Of a DNA stretch of 64,000 bases, positions 52,684-60,281 are shown in pieces. The translations under genes and the position numbers were made by a program. Source of the stretch: Rippkaea orientalis PCC 8801 (GTDB lineage Bacteria; Cyanobacteriota; Cyanobacteriia; Cyanobacteriales; Microcystaceae); assembly GCF_000021805.1 (NCBI RefSeq), contig NC_011726.1, positions 2,232,001 to 2,296,000 of the forward strand, read 5' to 3'. How positions within the stretch are numbered: position 1 is the stretch's first letter; every line of letters begins with the position of its first letter. The notes beneath the pieces were generated by a model. It was not told the DNA's origin. It saw nothing but the letters and a program-made list of their open reading frames with translations, and made no database searches.

Positions 52684-54522
52684 TTAAGCTGAAAGACGCG
52701 ATTGATAAGCATTTAAAGCCAAAGCGATCGCTTTATCATGGGGTGTTCCCTTGTAGGGTTGTTGGCTAATTTCAAGAACAATCCCTAATTTTGAGGCTTG
52801 TGCTTCAATATTGTCGATAAGTCTGCTGTAACTCCACTGATGCACTTGAACACGGTAGCATTTAGCATAGTTTTTTTGTGCTTCAATGCAGTTAGGGATT
52901 CTTTCCTCAGCTTTGGTTTGAATCTCAGTTTGCACAATTTCTCGCATATCCTCTAATTTGGGAACAACGATGCTTCCTGCTTTGTATTTCTTGGCAAGAG
53001 TAACGATGGCTTTGGTCAGTAGGCGATCGATGTATTCCCCTAATTCTGAGTCTCCGAATTGATTAAAAGCCTCTTTTCGTTGCGCGACGTTACGCTGATG
53101 GGACTGATGCTGTTTTTGTTGGCGTTGACGCTGAATTAAAGGGTAATTATTGCCTAAAAGTTGTTTAATATACTCGATAGTAAGGGTTTTTTGGGTAATT
53201 CCATCCACAACGGCGACAGTTGCAGGTTTATCTACCCCCATTGATACCCCAACGAGAATATTTGATTGACCCCGATAAAGGGGTTGACTGGGACGAGGAA
53301 AGGGATTTTCTAGCTTATCAAGAGTTGATTGTTTCCGTTTAATGAAGGCTTGTTGATTTTTGGTTAAATCACCCTTTTCATTCATAGAAGTGAGAACTTT
53401 AGCGATTTCCTCGGCTTTTTCCTGTTTGACTTCTTCTGTCCCTTCTTGTGTCCATAAACGAGTGTCTAGGGTACATTGCAGGATTAAGCGATGAATGTTC
53501 CAAGGTTGACCTTTTTCATTCCCTTCTTGCCAGAGAATACGCCCAGAACGTAAGGTAAATAAGGCACTAGAATGTTGATTTTTACTGCCTTTCTTTGCTT
53601 GCTGGTCTTCATAAAAGCGTTGAAACCACTTTAATTGTCGTTGATCACAGTAAATTTCAAAGCTTAGGTCACTAATGCCGTTAAATTTAACGCATAATCG
53701 TCCTTTCTCGTTTTTATGCCATGTTAAGTCTTCATTGGTTTCGTAGTTGATAGGAAATGGGATAGACTGGGATTGGATTAATAGTTTATCTTGCCATGAA
53801 CGGGCTTGTGCGGTGTCTTCTGGGTCAGTCTGACAGGCAATAGACAGGGTTTCTAGCCAATTATGATTGGTTAAGTCTCTCCCTTGGGGAAGACGACCTT
53901 CTAATTGTTCTTGTAGTCTATCAATGGCAATTTCGACTTTACGGCGACGTTTTGTAAATTTTTCGGGATCTTCTGGTTTCTGAGGAAGTTTACAGCGATT
54001 TTTGAGCAGATAACATAAGGCTATGTGGGTGAAAGGGTTTTTTTCTTCTTGATAAAGTTGAAAGAGATGATTAAAGAGTTTTTCTGTCTTTTGATGGGTT
54101 TGGAGAATTTCAGAGGCTTTATGGCGAATAGCTTCTAAATTTTGCTGACTTTGCTGAATTAATTCTTCATCACTTTTTAAGACGGTTAACCATCGTCTTT
54201 TACCGTCGAGTTTACGCTGTAATCGTTGTTGGAGTTTTAGCCAAGATTTGAAAATATATTCTACTAAGCTTATTCCAGAGGTATAAAATCGGGCTGGTTG
54301 TCCCAAATAACGGGGATCTTTTTTTAATTTGTCTCCTAATTGCTTAATAACACTTTTTTGAAGCTTTCCTTTTTGTTTCCATTGTTCAAAGTCAGGATTT
54401 TGTGCCACTTTTTGCAGTAATTCGTTGATAAATGGCGTGTTTAAGTCTGCCATCAGTTGCCAGAGGGTGTGACGGATGGGTTCTTTAGCAACGAGACGAC
54501 ATTGAATGGTGATTTGACTCAT
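52684..54522 (-). CDS. cas12k: Cas12k, RNA-guided targeting subunit with inactive RuvC
   Basis: This 612-residue protein starts SQITIQCRLVAKEPIRHTLW and continues as Cas12k proteins do; known ones are about 635-640 residues. In the RuvC I region the catalytic aspartate is replaced (VGVSMGVD; Ser427 at the usual Asp place). An acidic residue remains in VVPKLEDM and Asp596 in PHDKAIALALNAY. Cas12k binds crRNA-tracrRNA and marks insertion sites for TnsB/TnsC/TniQ without cutting. It faces a CvkR-type regulator over a 68-bp spacer. No transposition genes are adjacent. Confidence 0.95.
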   Translation of the reverse strand: MSQITIQCRLVAKEPIRHTLWQLMADLNTPFINELLQKVAQNPDFEQWKQKGKLQKSVIKQLGDKLKKDPRYLGQPARFYTSGISLVEYIFKSWLKLQQRLQRKLDGKRRWLTVLKSDEELIQQSQQNLEAIRHKASEILQTHQKTEKLFNHLFQLYQEEKNPFTHIALCYLLKNRCKLPQKPEDPEKFTKRRRKVEIAIDRLQEQLEGRLPQGRDLTNHNWLETLSIACQTDPEDTAQARSWQDKLLIQSQSIPFPINYETNEDLTWHKNEKGRLCVKFNGISDLSFEIYCDQRQLKWFQRFYEDQQAKKGSKNQHSSALFTLRSGRILWQEGNEKGQPWNIHRLILQCTLDTRLWTQEGTEEVKQEKAEEIAKVLTSMNEKGDLTKNQQAFIKRKQSTLDKLENPFPRPSQPLYRGQSNILVGVSMGVDKPATVAVVDGITQKTLTIEYIKQLLGNNYPLIQRQRQQKQHQSHQRNVAQRKEAFNQFGDSELGEYIDRLLTKAIVTLAKKYKAGSIVVPKLEDMREIVQTEIQTKAEERIPNCIEAQKNYAKCYRVQVHQWSYSRLIDNIEAQASKLGIVLEISQQPYKGTPHDKAIALALNAYQSRLSA

Positions 54523-54542
54523 CTCTTTTAAACAAAAGCGTT

Positions 54543-54564
54543 TAATACAAACATTATTGTATTA
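54543..54564. promoter_or_regulatory. 8-6-8 palindrome between cas12k and the MerR-type gene
   Basis: TAATACAA (54543-54550), six bases, TTGTATTA (54557-54564): a perfect inverted repeat in the 68-bp divergent spacer. MerR-type proteins bind spaced palindromes at promoters. It probably is the operator of the CvkR-like regulator and would control both directions. Binding is inferred. Confidence 0.65.
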
Positions 54565-54590
54565 TAGCAAGTCTTTGTAAAATAGAGGTC

Positions 54591-55022
54591 ATGGGAGAAA
54601 CTTTTTTTACCTCTAAGGATGCTGCTAAAATTACGGGGTGTACCCTGCGCCAGTTACAGTATTGGCGAGAAAAAGGGGTTATTGTACCGATGGTGAGTGC
54701 AACGGGGACGGGGAGAAGTGTTTATTATTCTCGTTCTGAGTTGGTGGAGTTGGCAGTTATGGTATATTTGCTGTCGGTGGGATTAACCTTTGAGTCTGCT
54801 TCTGGGGTGTTACAACAGTTAAGGGAACTTGAACCGAATTTTGCTAAAGAGAACAGTCAACGGCGTTTGATGCTGGTTTTTGATACTTCTGAGGGAATAC
54901 TGAAGTTAAAGGATTTTGAACGAGAGAGTGCGATCGCTTTTCTTGATCGAGGTGAAGCAATTATTCCCCTTTGGCTAGAACAAATTCATCAACAGCTTAA
55001 TCAGACGTTACCAATCAATTAA
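54591..55022 (+). CDS. cvkR: CvkR-like MerR-family regulator of the CAST
   Basis: This 143-residue protein has a MerR-type winged helix: FFTSKDAAKITGCTLRQLQYWREKGVIVP, SRSELVELAVMVYLLSVGLTFESASGVLQQL. It lacks the metal-binding cysteines of metal-sensing MerR proteins. Regulators of this type (CvkR) sit divergent from cas12k in many type V-K elements and repress cas12k and the tracrRNA in the studied case. GAGG precedes the ATG. hsdM starts only 14 bp later, so the regulator may be cotranscribed with the restriction genes. Confidence 0.85.
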   Translation: MGETFFTSKDAAKITGCTLRQLQYWREKGVIVPMVSATGTGRSVYYSRSELVELAVMVYLLSVGLTFESASGVLQQLRELEPNFAKENSQRRLMLVFDTSEGILKLKDFERESAIAFLDRGEAIIPLWLEQIHQQLNQTLPIN

Positions 55023-55036
55023 TCATAAAAACATTC

Positions 55037-56605
55037 ATGGCAAAACAGAACGGTAAAACAGTACAAAATAACAGTAATAGCGATAAGTCCTTAGAAAGTT
55101 GGATCTGGGATGCAGCTTGTAGTATTCGAGGGGCGCAAGAAGCGGCCAAGTACAAGGATTTTATTTTACCGTTGATTTTTACTAAGCGTCTTTGTGATGT
55201 ATTTGATGATGAGTTAAATCGCATCGCTGTTAAGGTTAAAACCCGTGAAAAGGCGTTTAAATTGGTGGAAATGGATCAGAATTTGGTGCGGTTTTATTTG
55301 CCTTTAAAACCTGATAATCCAGATGATGCAGTGTGGTCTGTCATTCGTCAGTTATCGGATAAAATTGGGGAGACATTAACGGGATATTTACGAGATATTG
55401 CGAAGGCGAATCCGTTATTAAAGGGAATTATTGATCGGGTGGATTTTAATGCTACGATACACGGCGAAAGGGAATTAGATGATGATCGTTTGTCGAATTT
55501 GATTGAGAAAATATCAGAGAAACGGTTAGGGTTAAAGGATGTTGAACCTGATATTATTGGGCGCAGTTATGAGTATTTAATTCGTAAGTTTGCGGAGTCG
55601 GGAAAGTCAGCAGGGGAATTTTACACGCCGAAGGAAGTGGGCATCATTATGGCGAAAATTATGCAACCACAGCCTGGAATGGCGATTTATGACCCTTGTT
55701 GTGGTTCAGCAGGGTTATTGATTAAATGTCAGTTAGTTTTAGCAGAATCGCAGGAAAAGGGCGAAAAATATGCCCCTTTGCAGTTATATGGGCAGGAATA
55801 CACGGGGGATACTTGGGCGATGGCGAATATGAATATGATTATTCATGATATGGAGGGAAAAATAGAGATTGGGGATTCTTTTCGTTTTCCTAAGTTTAAG
55901 CAAGGGGGAAATTTAGCTCAATTTGACCGAGTAGTGGCTAATCCGATGTGGAATCAAAACTGGTTCACGGAACAGGATTATGATGGGGATGAGTGGGGAC
56001 GGTTTCCCCAAGGGGCAGGTTTTCCGGGTTCTAAGGCGGATTGGGGTTGGGTTCAGCATATTTGGGCTTCTTTACAGCTTCATGGTCAGTCTGCCATTGT
56101 TTTAGACACGGGGGCGGCTTCTAGGGGTTCAGGTAATGCGAATAAGGACAAGGAGAAGGAGGTAAGAAAGTGGTTTGTGGAGAAGGATATCATTGAAGGG
56201 GTGATTTATTTACCTGAGAATCTCTTTTATAATACCTCTGCGCCGGGGATTATTTTGATTTTAAATAAGGCGAAATCAGAAGCAAGAAAGCATCAATTAT
56301 TGTTGATTAATGCAAGTTTAGAGTTTGCGAAAGGTGATCCGAAAAATTATATTTCTGATCAGGGAATTAATCGCATTGTAACGGCGTTTTTGAATTGGGA
56401 GGAACAAGACAAGTTTAGTCGTATTGTTTCTCTGGAGGAAATTGCGAAAAATGATTATAATATTTCTCCTTCTCGTTATATTCATGTGACGGAAGCGGAG
56501 GAGTTTCGCCCTATTGGTGAGATTTTGCAAGAGTTAGAAGAATTGGAATCTCAAGCGGAGGAAACGAATCGAGTTTTAATGCAGGTTTTAAGTAAGTTTA
56601 GGTAG
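55037..56605 (+). CDS. hsdM: Type I restriction-modification methyltransferase subunit HsdM
   Basis: This 522-residue protein has an N-terminal HsdM domain (SLESWIWDAACSIRGAQEAAKYKDFILPLIFTKRLCDVF). The SAM-binding motif I is D219-P-C-C-G-S-A-G and the catalytic motif IV is N302-P-M-W (VVANPMWNQNW) in place of the usual NPPF, a tolerated variant. It adds methyl groups to adenine in the recognition site. HsdS follows after a 1-kb inserted cassette; the last 47 bases of hsdM (56558-56604) recur at 57606-57652. Confidence 0.93.
   Translation: MAKQNGKTVQNNSNSDKSLESWIWDAACSIRGAQEAAKYKDFILPLIFTKRLCDVFDDELNRIAVKVKTREKAFKLVEMDQNLVRFYLPLKPDNPDDAVWSVIRQLSDKIGETLTGYLRDIAKANPLLKGIIDRVDFNATIHGERELDDDRLSNLIEKISEKRLGLKDVEPDIIGRSYEYLIRKFAESGKSAGEFYTPKEVGIIMAKIMQPQPGMAIYDPCCGSAGLLIKCQLVLAESQEKGEKYAPLQLYGQEYTGDTWAMANMNMIIHDMEGKIEIGDSFRFPKFKQGGNLAQFDRVVANPMWNQNWFTEQDYDGDEWGRFPQGAGFPGSKADWGWVQHIWASLQLHGQSAIVLDTGAASRGSGNANKDKEKEVRKWFVEKDIIEGVIYLPENLFYNTSAPGIILILNKAKSEARKHQLLLINASLEFAKGDPKNYISDQGINRIVTAFLNWEEQDKFSRIVSLEEIAKNDYNISPSRYIHVTEAEEFRPIGEILQELEELESQAEETNRVLMQVLSKFR
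56558..56604 (+). repeat. hsdM 3' end, left copy of a 47-nt direct repeat
   Basis: Bases 56558-56604 match 57606-57652 at 42 of 47 positions; the last 28 are identical. The two copies border the DUF559-hicBA cassette. The simplest reading is that hsdM once ran directly into hsdS and the 3' end was duplicated when the cassette came in. Confidence 0.8.
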
Positions 56606-56620
56606 CTGCCCCCTAATTTT

Positions 56621-56685
56621 GCCCCCTAGCCCCCAAACGGGGGAACAAAGAACTCCCCAATATTGGGGCAGGGGGTTGATAAAAT
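56621..56685 (+). repeat. Left 65-nt direct repeat around the DUF559 gene
   Basis: A 65-nt, C/G-patterned unit (cccccta, cccccaaacggggg, ccccaatattgggg, agggggttgataaaat) at 56621-56685 is repeated at 57068-57132 with about five differences. It can fold through CCCCC/GGGGG and CCCCAA/TTGGGG pairs. The two copies enclose the DUF559 gene exactly. Confidence 0.85.
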
Positions 56686-56707
56686 TAATCATTAACAGAA
56701 AATCATT

Positions 56708-57076
56708 ATGAAAGATACCCCTAGAATCAGAGGAACAACCCCAGAAATTGAAGCAGCAGCGAGACGTTTACGGTGTAATCTTACTCCCGCAGAAGCTTAT
56801 TTATGGGAAGCATTACGAGGTAAAAAATTAAAGGGTTTAAAGTTTCGTTGTCAGCATCCTGTTGGGCGTTTTATTCTTGATTTTTATTGTCCTTCTTGTA
56901 AGTTAGCGATTGAGATTGATGGCAGTTCTCATGATACGAAACAAGAGTATGATCAAGTAAGAACGGAAAAACTCGCTCAGTATGGTTATAGGGTTCTAAG
57001 ATTTACTAATGAGGAGGTTATGACTGATTTATCAAGAGTTTTAGCGGAAATTGAAAAGGTTGCTTTTACCCCCTAA
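56708..57076 (+). CDS. DUF559 Vsr-like putative endonuclease
   Basis: This 122-residue protein reads TPAEAYLWEALRGKKLKGLKFRCQHPVGRFILDFYCPSCKLAIEIDGSSHDTKQEYDQVRTEKLAQYGYRVLRFTNEEV, the DUF559 fold related to very-short-patch repair and other PD-(D/E)xK nucleases. The DFYCPSCKLAIEIDG acidic pattern is the likely active site. It sits between two 65-nt direct repeats and ends 9 bp into the second. Such genes are frequent in cyanobacteria and often travel with CCCCCTA-type repeats. Role unproven. Confidence 0.85.
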   Translation: MKDTPRIRGTTPEIEAAARRLRCNLTPAEAYLWEALRGKKLKGLKFRCQHPVGRFILDFYCPSCKLAIEIDGSSHDTKQEYDQVRTEKLAQYGYRVLRFTNEEVMTDLSRVLAEIEKVAFTP

Positions 57077-57132
57077 CCCCCAAACGGGGGAACAAAGAAC
57101 ACCCCAAGATTGGGGCAGGGGGTTGATAAAAT
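57068..57132 (+). repeat. Right 65-nt direct repeat around the DUF559 gene
   Basis: Partner of 56621-56685. It overlaps the last codons of the DUF559 gene and precedes the hicB-like start by about 20 bp, so it also forms the leader of the toxin-antitoxin genes. Confidence 0.85.
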
Positions 57133-57151
57133 GATCAAGGAGAATTAACTG

Positions 57152-57370
57152 ATGAGTCAATCAACAGAAATTGTTTTTTTAGTGGAAGATGCTCCCGAAG
57201 GCGGTTATACTGCTAGGGCATTGAGTGAGTCTATTTTTACGGAAGCTGATGATCTCGAATCTTTAAGGGAAATGGTTAAGGATGCGGTTCATTGTCATTA
57301 TGATAATGTGGAAAGTCGCCCTAAAATTATTCGTTTACATATCGTCAGAGATGAGGTGTTTGCTTCATGA
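57152..57370 (+). CDS. HicB-like antitoxin
   Basis: This 72-residue protein has the degenerate RNase-H-like HicB start (EIVFLVEDAPEGGYTARALSESIFTEADDLESLREMVKDAVHCHY). No separate DNA-binding tail is seen, so autoregulation would need another contact. Its last 4 bases overlap the hicA start, the usual coupled layout. AAGGAG lies before the ATG. Confidence 0.85.
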   Translation: MSQSTEIVFLVEDAPEGGYTARALSESIFTEADDLESLREMVKDAVHCHYDNVESRPKIIRLHIVRDEVFAS

Positions 57371-57606
57371 AACTTCCGAGAGATTTGTCTAGTGATGATT
57401 TCATTAAAAAGCTATCTCGTTTAGGTTATGAAGTCACTCGTCAAACAGGTAGCCATATTAGGCTAACGACTCAGGAAAATGGGGAGCATAATATTACAAT
57501 TCCTGCTCATAATCCTGTTAAAATTGGAACTTTAAACGCAATTTTAAGAGATATTGCTCAACATTTTAGCTTAAGTCGTGATGAGTTATTAAAACGTTTA
57601 TTTTAG
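57367..57606 (+). CDS. HicA-type mRNA-interferase toxin
   Basis: This 79-residue protein has the HicA fold with LSSDDFIKKLSRLGYEVTRQTGSHIRLTT; the catalytic His30 in GSH is intact. The family cuts translated mRNAs until bound by HicB. Order antitoxin-toxin is the reverse of many hicAB pairs. It ends exactly where the right copy of the 47-nt hsdM repeat starts. Confidence 0.88.
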   Translation: MKLPRDLSSDDFIKKLSRLGYEVTRQTGSHIRLTTQENGEHNITIPAHNPVKIGTLNAILRDIAQHFSLSRDELLKRLF

Positions 57607-57652
57607 AGGAAACTAATCACATTGTAATGCAGGTTTTAAGTAAGTTTAGGTA
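57606..57652 (+). repeat. Right copy of the hsdM 3'-end repeat
   Basis: A second copy of the hsdM terminal 47 nt, including bases that would encode its final QVLSKFR and stop. It has no open frame of its own here. hsdS starts 14 bp later, as expected for an original hsdM-hsdS junction. Confidence 0.8.
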
Positions 57653-57666
57653 AATTCTAGTATATT

Positions 57667-59040
57667 ATGAACAAATCAAAAAATACTCAATTAGAACTTA
57701 ATTTGTGTTTAGAGGATGAAAACTCTGGACATGAAAATAAAATTTTAGCTCGTGATTTTCCTCCTGAATGGCAATTAATACCACTTAAAAATGCTGTAAC
57801 TTATATTGATTATGGTTATTCTCACTCAATTCCTAAAATACCTCCTGAAAATGGAATAAAAATTGTTAGTACAGCAGATATTAGTAAAACAGGAGAGTTG
57901 TTATATTCACAAATTAGAAAAGTTGAAGCCCCTTTAAAAACTATACAACGATTAACTTTACATGATGGAGATGTTTTATTTAATTGGCGCAATAGTTCTT
58001 ATTTAATTGGCAAAACAACTATTTTTGAAGAACAATCAGAACCTCATATATTTGCTTCTTTTGTTCTTAGACTGAAATGTGATGAAATAAAATCACATAA
58101 CTATTTTTTCAAATACTTATTAAATTACTATCGCTATTCTGGAATTTTTGAAAGTCTTGCTAGAAGGGCAGTTAATCAAGCTAATTTTAATAAAAATGAA
58201 GTATCAGATTTAATTATTCCCCTTCCCCCAATAGAAGAACAGCGAAAAATCGCCAGTGTATTAACATTAATACAAGAAGCCATCCAAGAACAAGAAAATG
58301 CGATCGCTTTAACAACGGAACTCAAAAAAGCCCTTATGCAAAAGCTATTCACCGAAGGAATTAATAATGAACCGCAGAAAATGACGGAAATTGGTCTTAT
58401 TCCTGAGAGTTGGGAGGTTGTGAATTTAGGTAACCTGGCAAAATTAAAATCGGGTGGTACTCCAAGCAGAAAAAAAATAGAATATTGGGAAAATGGTTCT
58501 ATTCCTTGGGTAAAAACAACTGAAATTAATTATGATTTAATAACCACAACGGAAGAATATATAACGAAAGAAGGACTGGTAAATTCTTCAGCAAAAATGT
58601 TTTCTAAAGGTACTTTGTTAATGGCAATGTATGGACAAGGTGTAACAAGAGGACGAGTAGGAATTCTTGATATTGATGCTACTACTAATCAAGCTTGTGT
58701 TGCTATTATGCCTAATTCAGAGGATAAATTATCAACTAAATTTCTGTATCATTATTTTTCCTATCACTATGAAAAATTAAGAAATCAAGGACATGGTGCA
58801 AATCAAAGTAACTTAAGTTCTACTATTCTAAAAATGTTTCCTATTACATTCCCTAAAATACAAGAACAATTAATAATTATTAATCATTTTGATACATTAA
58901 ATTTAAAACTAGAGCAATCTCATAAAAGAATAACTATTTTACAAGACTTATTTAGTACCCTATTACATCAATTAATGACCGCACAAATACGGGTAGATGA
59001 ACTAGAGTTATCAGTCTTAGAAAAGCAAATTAAGGAGTAA
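57667..59040 (+). CDS. hsdS: Type I restriction specificity subunit HsdS
   Basis: This 457-residue protein has two target recognition domains. The first spans roughly 30-190, and the second starts near 250 with GNLAKLKSGGTPSRKKIEYWENGSIPWVKTTEI. They are joined by the conserved central helix IEEQRKIASVLTLIQEAIQEQENAIALTTELKKALMQKLF. A similar helix closes the chain. It sets the DNA sequence read by HsdM and HsdR. The two recognition domains vary freely between strains, so specificity cannot be read from sequence. Confidence 0.92.
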   Translation: MNKSKNTQLELNLCLEDENSGHENKILARDFPPEWQLIPLKNAVTYIDYGYSHSIPKIPPENGIKIVSTADISKTGELLYSQIRKVEAPLKTIQRLTLHDGDVLFNWRNSSYLIGKTTIFEEQSEPHIFASFVLRLKCDEIKSHNYFFKYLLNYYRYSGIFESLARRAVNQANFNKNEVSDLIIPLPPIEEQRKIASVLTLIQEAIQEQENAIALTTELKKALMQKLFTEGINNEPQKMTEIGLIPESWEVVNLGNLAKLKSGGTPSRKKIEYWENGSIPWVKTTEINYDLITTTEEYITKEGLVNSSAKMFSKGTLLMAMYGQGVTRGRVGILDIDATTNQACVAIMPNSEDKLSTKFLYHYFSYHYEKLRNQGHGANQSNLSSTILKMFPITFPKIQEQLIIINHFDTLNLKLEQSHKRITILQDLFSTLLHQLMTAQIRVDELELSVLEKQIKE

Positions 59041-59046
59041 ACACTC

Positions 59047-59307
59047 ATGAATCCATCAACATACACCCCTGAAACCCTGATCGAATCCATTAAACAACTA
59101 CCGCAAGAATCCTTACCAGAACTGGCTCAATTTGTCGAATACTTACACTATAAAAATCAACAACAAAACCTAACCCATGAATCATCAATAACCTTAGAAC
59201 AAACTGAACAACTCACAGAAGAATTATTAACCGAAATGGGGGATAACTTACCGAGTTTATCAGATTATGCCATCAGTCGTACAGGAATTTATGAGGAGCA
59301 TCCTTAA
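59047..59307 (+). CDS. DUF2281-like small protein
   Basis: This 86-residue protein starts TYTPETLIESIKQLPQESLPELAQFVEYLHYKN, typical of small DUF2281/antitoxin-like proteins in cyanobacteria. An acidic helical tail follows. It lies 6 bp after hsdS. It may be a solitary antitoxin; no toxin partner is adjacent. Confidence 0.6.
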   Translation: MNPSTYTPETLIESIKQLPQESLPELAQFVEYLHYKNQQQNLTHESSITLEQTEQLTEELLTEMGDNLPSLSDYAISRTGIYEEHP

Positions 59308-59343
59308 GCTATAAATAAAACACAACTATTTGGAGAAAAAACC

Positions 59344-59595
59344 ATGATTAATCAAGAAGAAATTACCATTAAAGTGTCGCCAGAACTTGCCCAAGCTTAT
59401 CGCCAAGCGAGTCAAGAAACTCAAGAACAAATAGGACTAAAAGTTAATGCCGTATTAAGCTTAGAACTAGAAAATAGAAGAAAAGAAGCAGTAAAAAAAC
59501 TCTCAATACTGATGGATAAAGCCAGCGAAGAAGCACAAGCCAATGGCTTAACCCCTGAAATTTTAGAGGAAATCTTAGCTAATGAAGAAACTTAA
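59344..59595 (+). CDS. Putative antitoxin of the PIN-domain toxin
   Basis: This 83-residue helical protein (EITIKVSPELAQAYRQASQETQEQIGLKVNAVLSLEL) has an RHH-like beginning. Its last 14 bp overlap the toxin gene, the mark of a coupled antitoxin-toxin pair. Family not otherwise named. Confidence 0.65.
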   Translation: MINQEEITIKVSPELAQAYRQASQETQEQIGLKVNAVLSLELENRRKEAVKKLSILMDKASEEAQANGLTPEILEEILANEET

Positions 59596-60007
59596 ATTTG
59601 TTCTGGATACTAACATTATTATCAGTGCTTTTTTGTTTCAGAATAGCAAGCCTCGTCAAGCTTTAGAATTGGCTAAAAATCATCATCTTATTTTACTATC
59701 AACCAACATCATTCAAGAAATGAGAACCGTTATTCAAAGACCTAAGTTTGACCGCTATATTTCTTTATCTCTTAGGGAGGAATTGTTAGATACTCTCATA
59801 GAATCATCCTTAATGATTGATCCTGATGAAATCGTTACCGAATGTCGAGATCCTAAAGATAATAAATACTTAGAACTAGCAATTACAGGTCAAGCAAAAT
59901 GTATTATTACAGGAGATGAAGACCTATTAATTTTAAATCCCTTTCGAGAAATTCCTATCATGACAGTTCAAGAATTTTTAACAACTTATGAGGAAGTCAC
60001 GGAATAG
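59582..60007 (+). CDS. PIN-domain toxin
   Basis: This 141-residue PIN protein of the TIGR00305 type has the acidic residues Asp9 (VLDTNI), Glu46, Asp93 and Asp112 (TGDEDLL). Such proteins cut RNA, often tRNA or mRNA. It overlaps the preceding antitoxin-like gene by 14 bp and ends one base before a small repeat-peptide frame. Confidence 0.87.
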   Translation: MKKLKFVLDTNIIISAFLFQNSKPRQALELAKNHHLILLSTNIIQEMRTVIQRPKFDRYISLSLREELLDTLIESSLMIDPDEIVTECRDPKDNKYLELAITGQAKCIITGDEDLLILNPFREIPIMTVQEFLTTYEEVTE

Positions 60008-60130
60008 ATGCTAACCTCAACACCGAATCTGGACAGTAGTACAAAAGCTCAAGACAGCTTATCTGGACAGTCAAAAATACCTAATCTGGACAGTAGTACA
60101 CAAAATCAGGACAGCTTATCTGGAAAGTAA
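60008..60130 (+). CDS. 40-aa peptide made of two 19-residue repeats
   Basis: ATG at 60008 directly follows the PIN toxin stop and reads 40 residues: MLTSTP, then NLDSSTKAQDSLSGQSKIP and NLDSSTQNQDSLSGK. The DNA repeat period is 57 bp, a multiple of three. The words TCTGGACAGT or TCTGGAAAGT recur up to 60180, beyond the stop. It may be a real small gene or a non-coding tandem repeat. No homologue is known to me. Confidence 0.3.
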   Translation: MLTSTPNLDSSTKAQDSLSGQSKIPNLDSSTQNQDSLSGK

Positions 60131-60183
60131 TTATACTGATTCCAGACTATCTGGAAAGAAAGATCAGTCTAATCTGGAAAGTA
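60026..60183. repeat. TCTGGACAG-type tandem repeat before hsdR
   Basis: Two near-perfect 57-bp units start at 60026 and 60083, with further TCTGGAAAG words near 60119, 60150 and 60173. They fill most of the 274-bp gap between the PIN toxin and hsdR. They could bind a regulator of hsdR; no known site is matched. Confidence 0.65.
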
Positions 60184-60281
60184 ACCAAAACTCAATACAC
60201 TAACCCTGATAATCCCTTAGATCGTAATCAATCTTATACAGCCCGCTAACTACTTTATTGTATAACTTTACTCAAAAAATT

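Noticed and set aside
60026-60183. TCTGGACAG repeats as TnsB-binding sites of the far transposon end
   Set aside because: No TGTACA terminus is joined to them and the words differ from the TTTGTC repeats of the array-side end.
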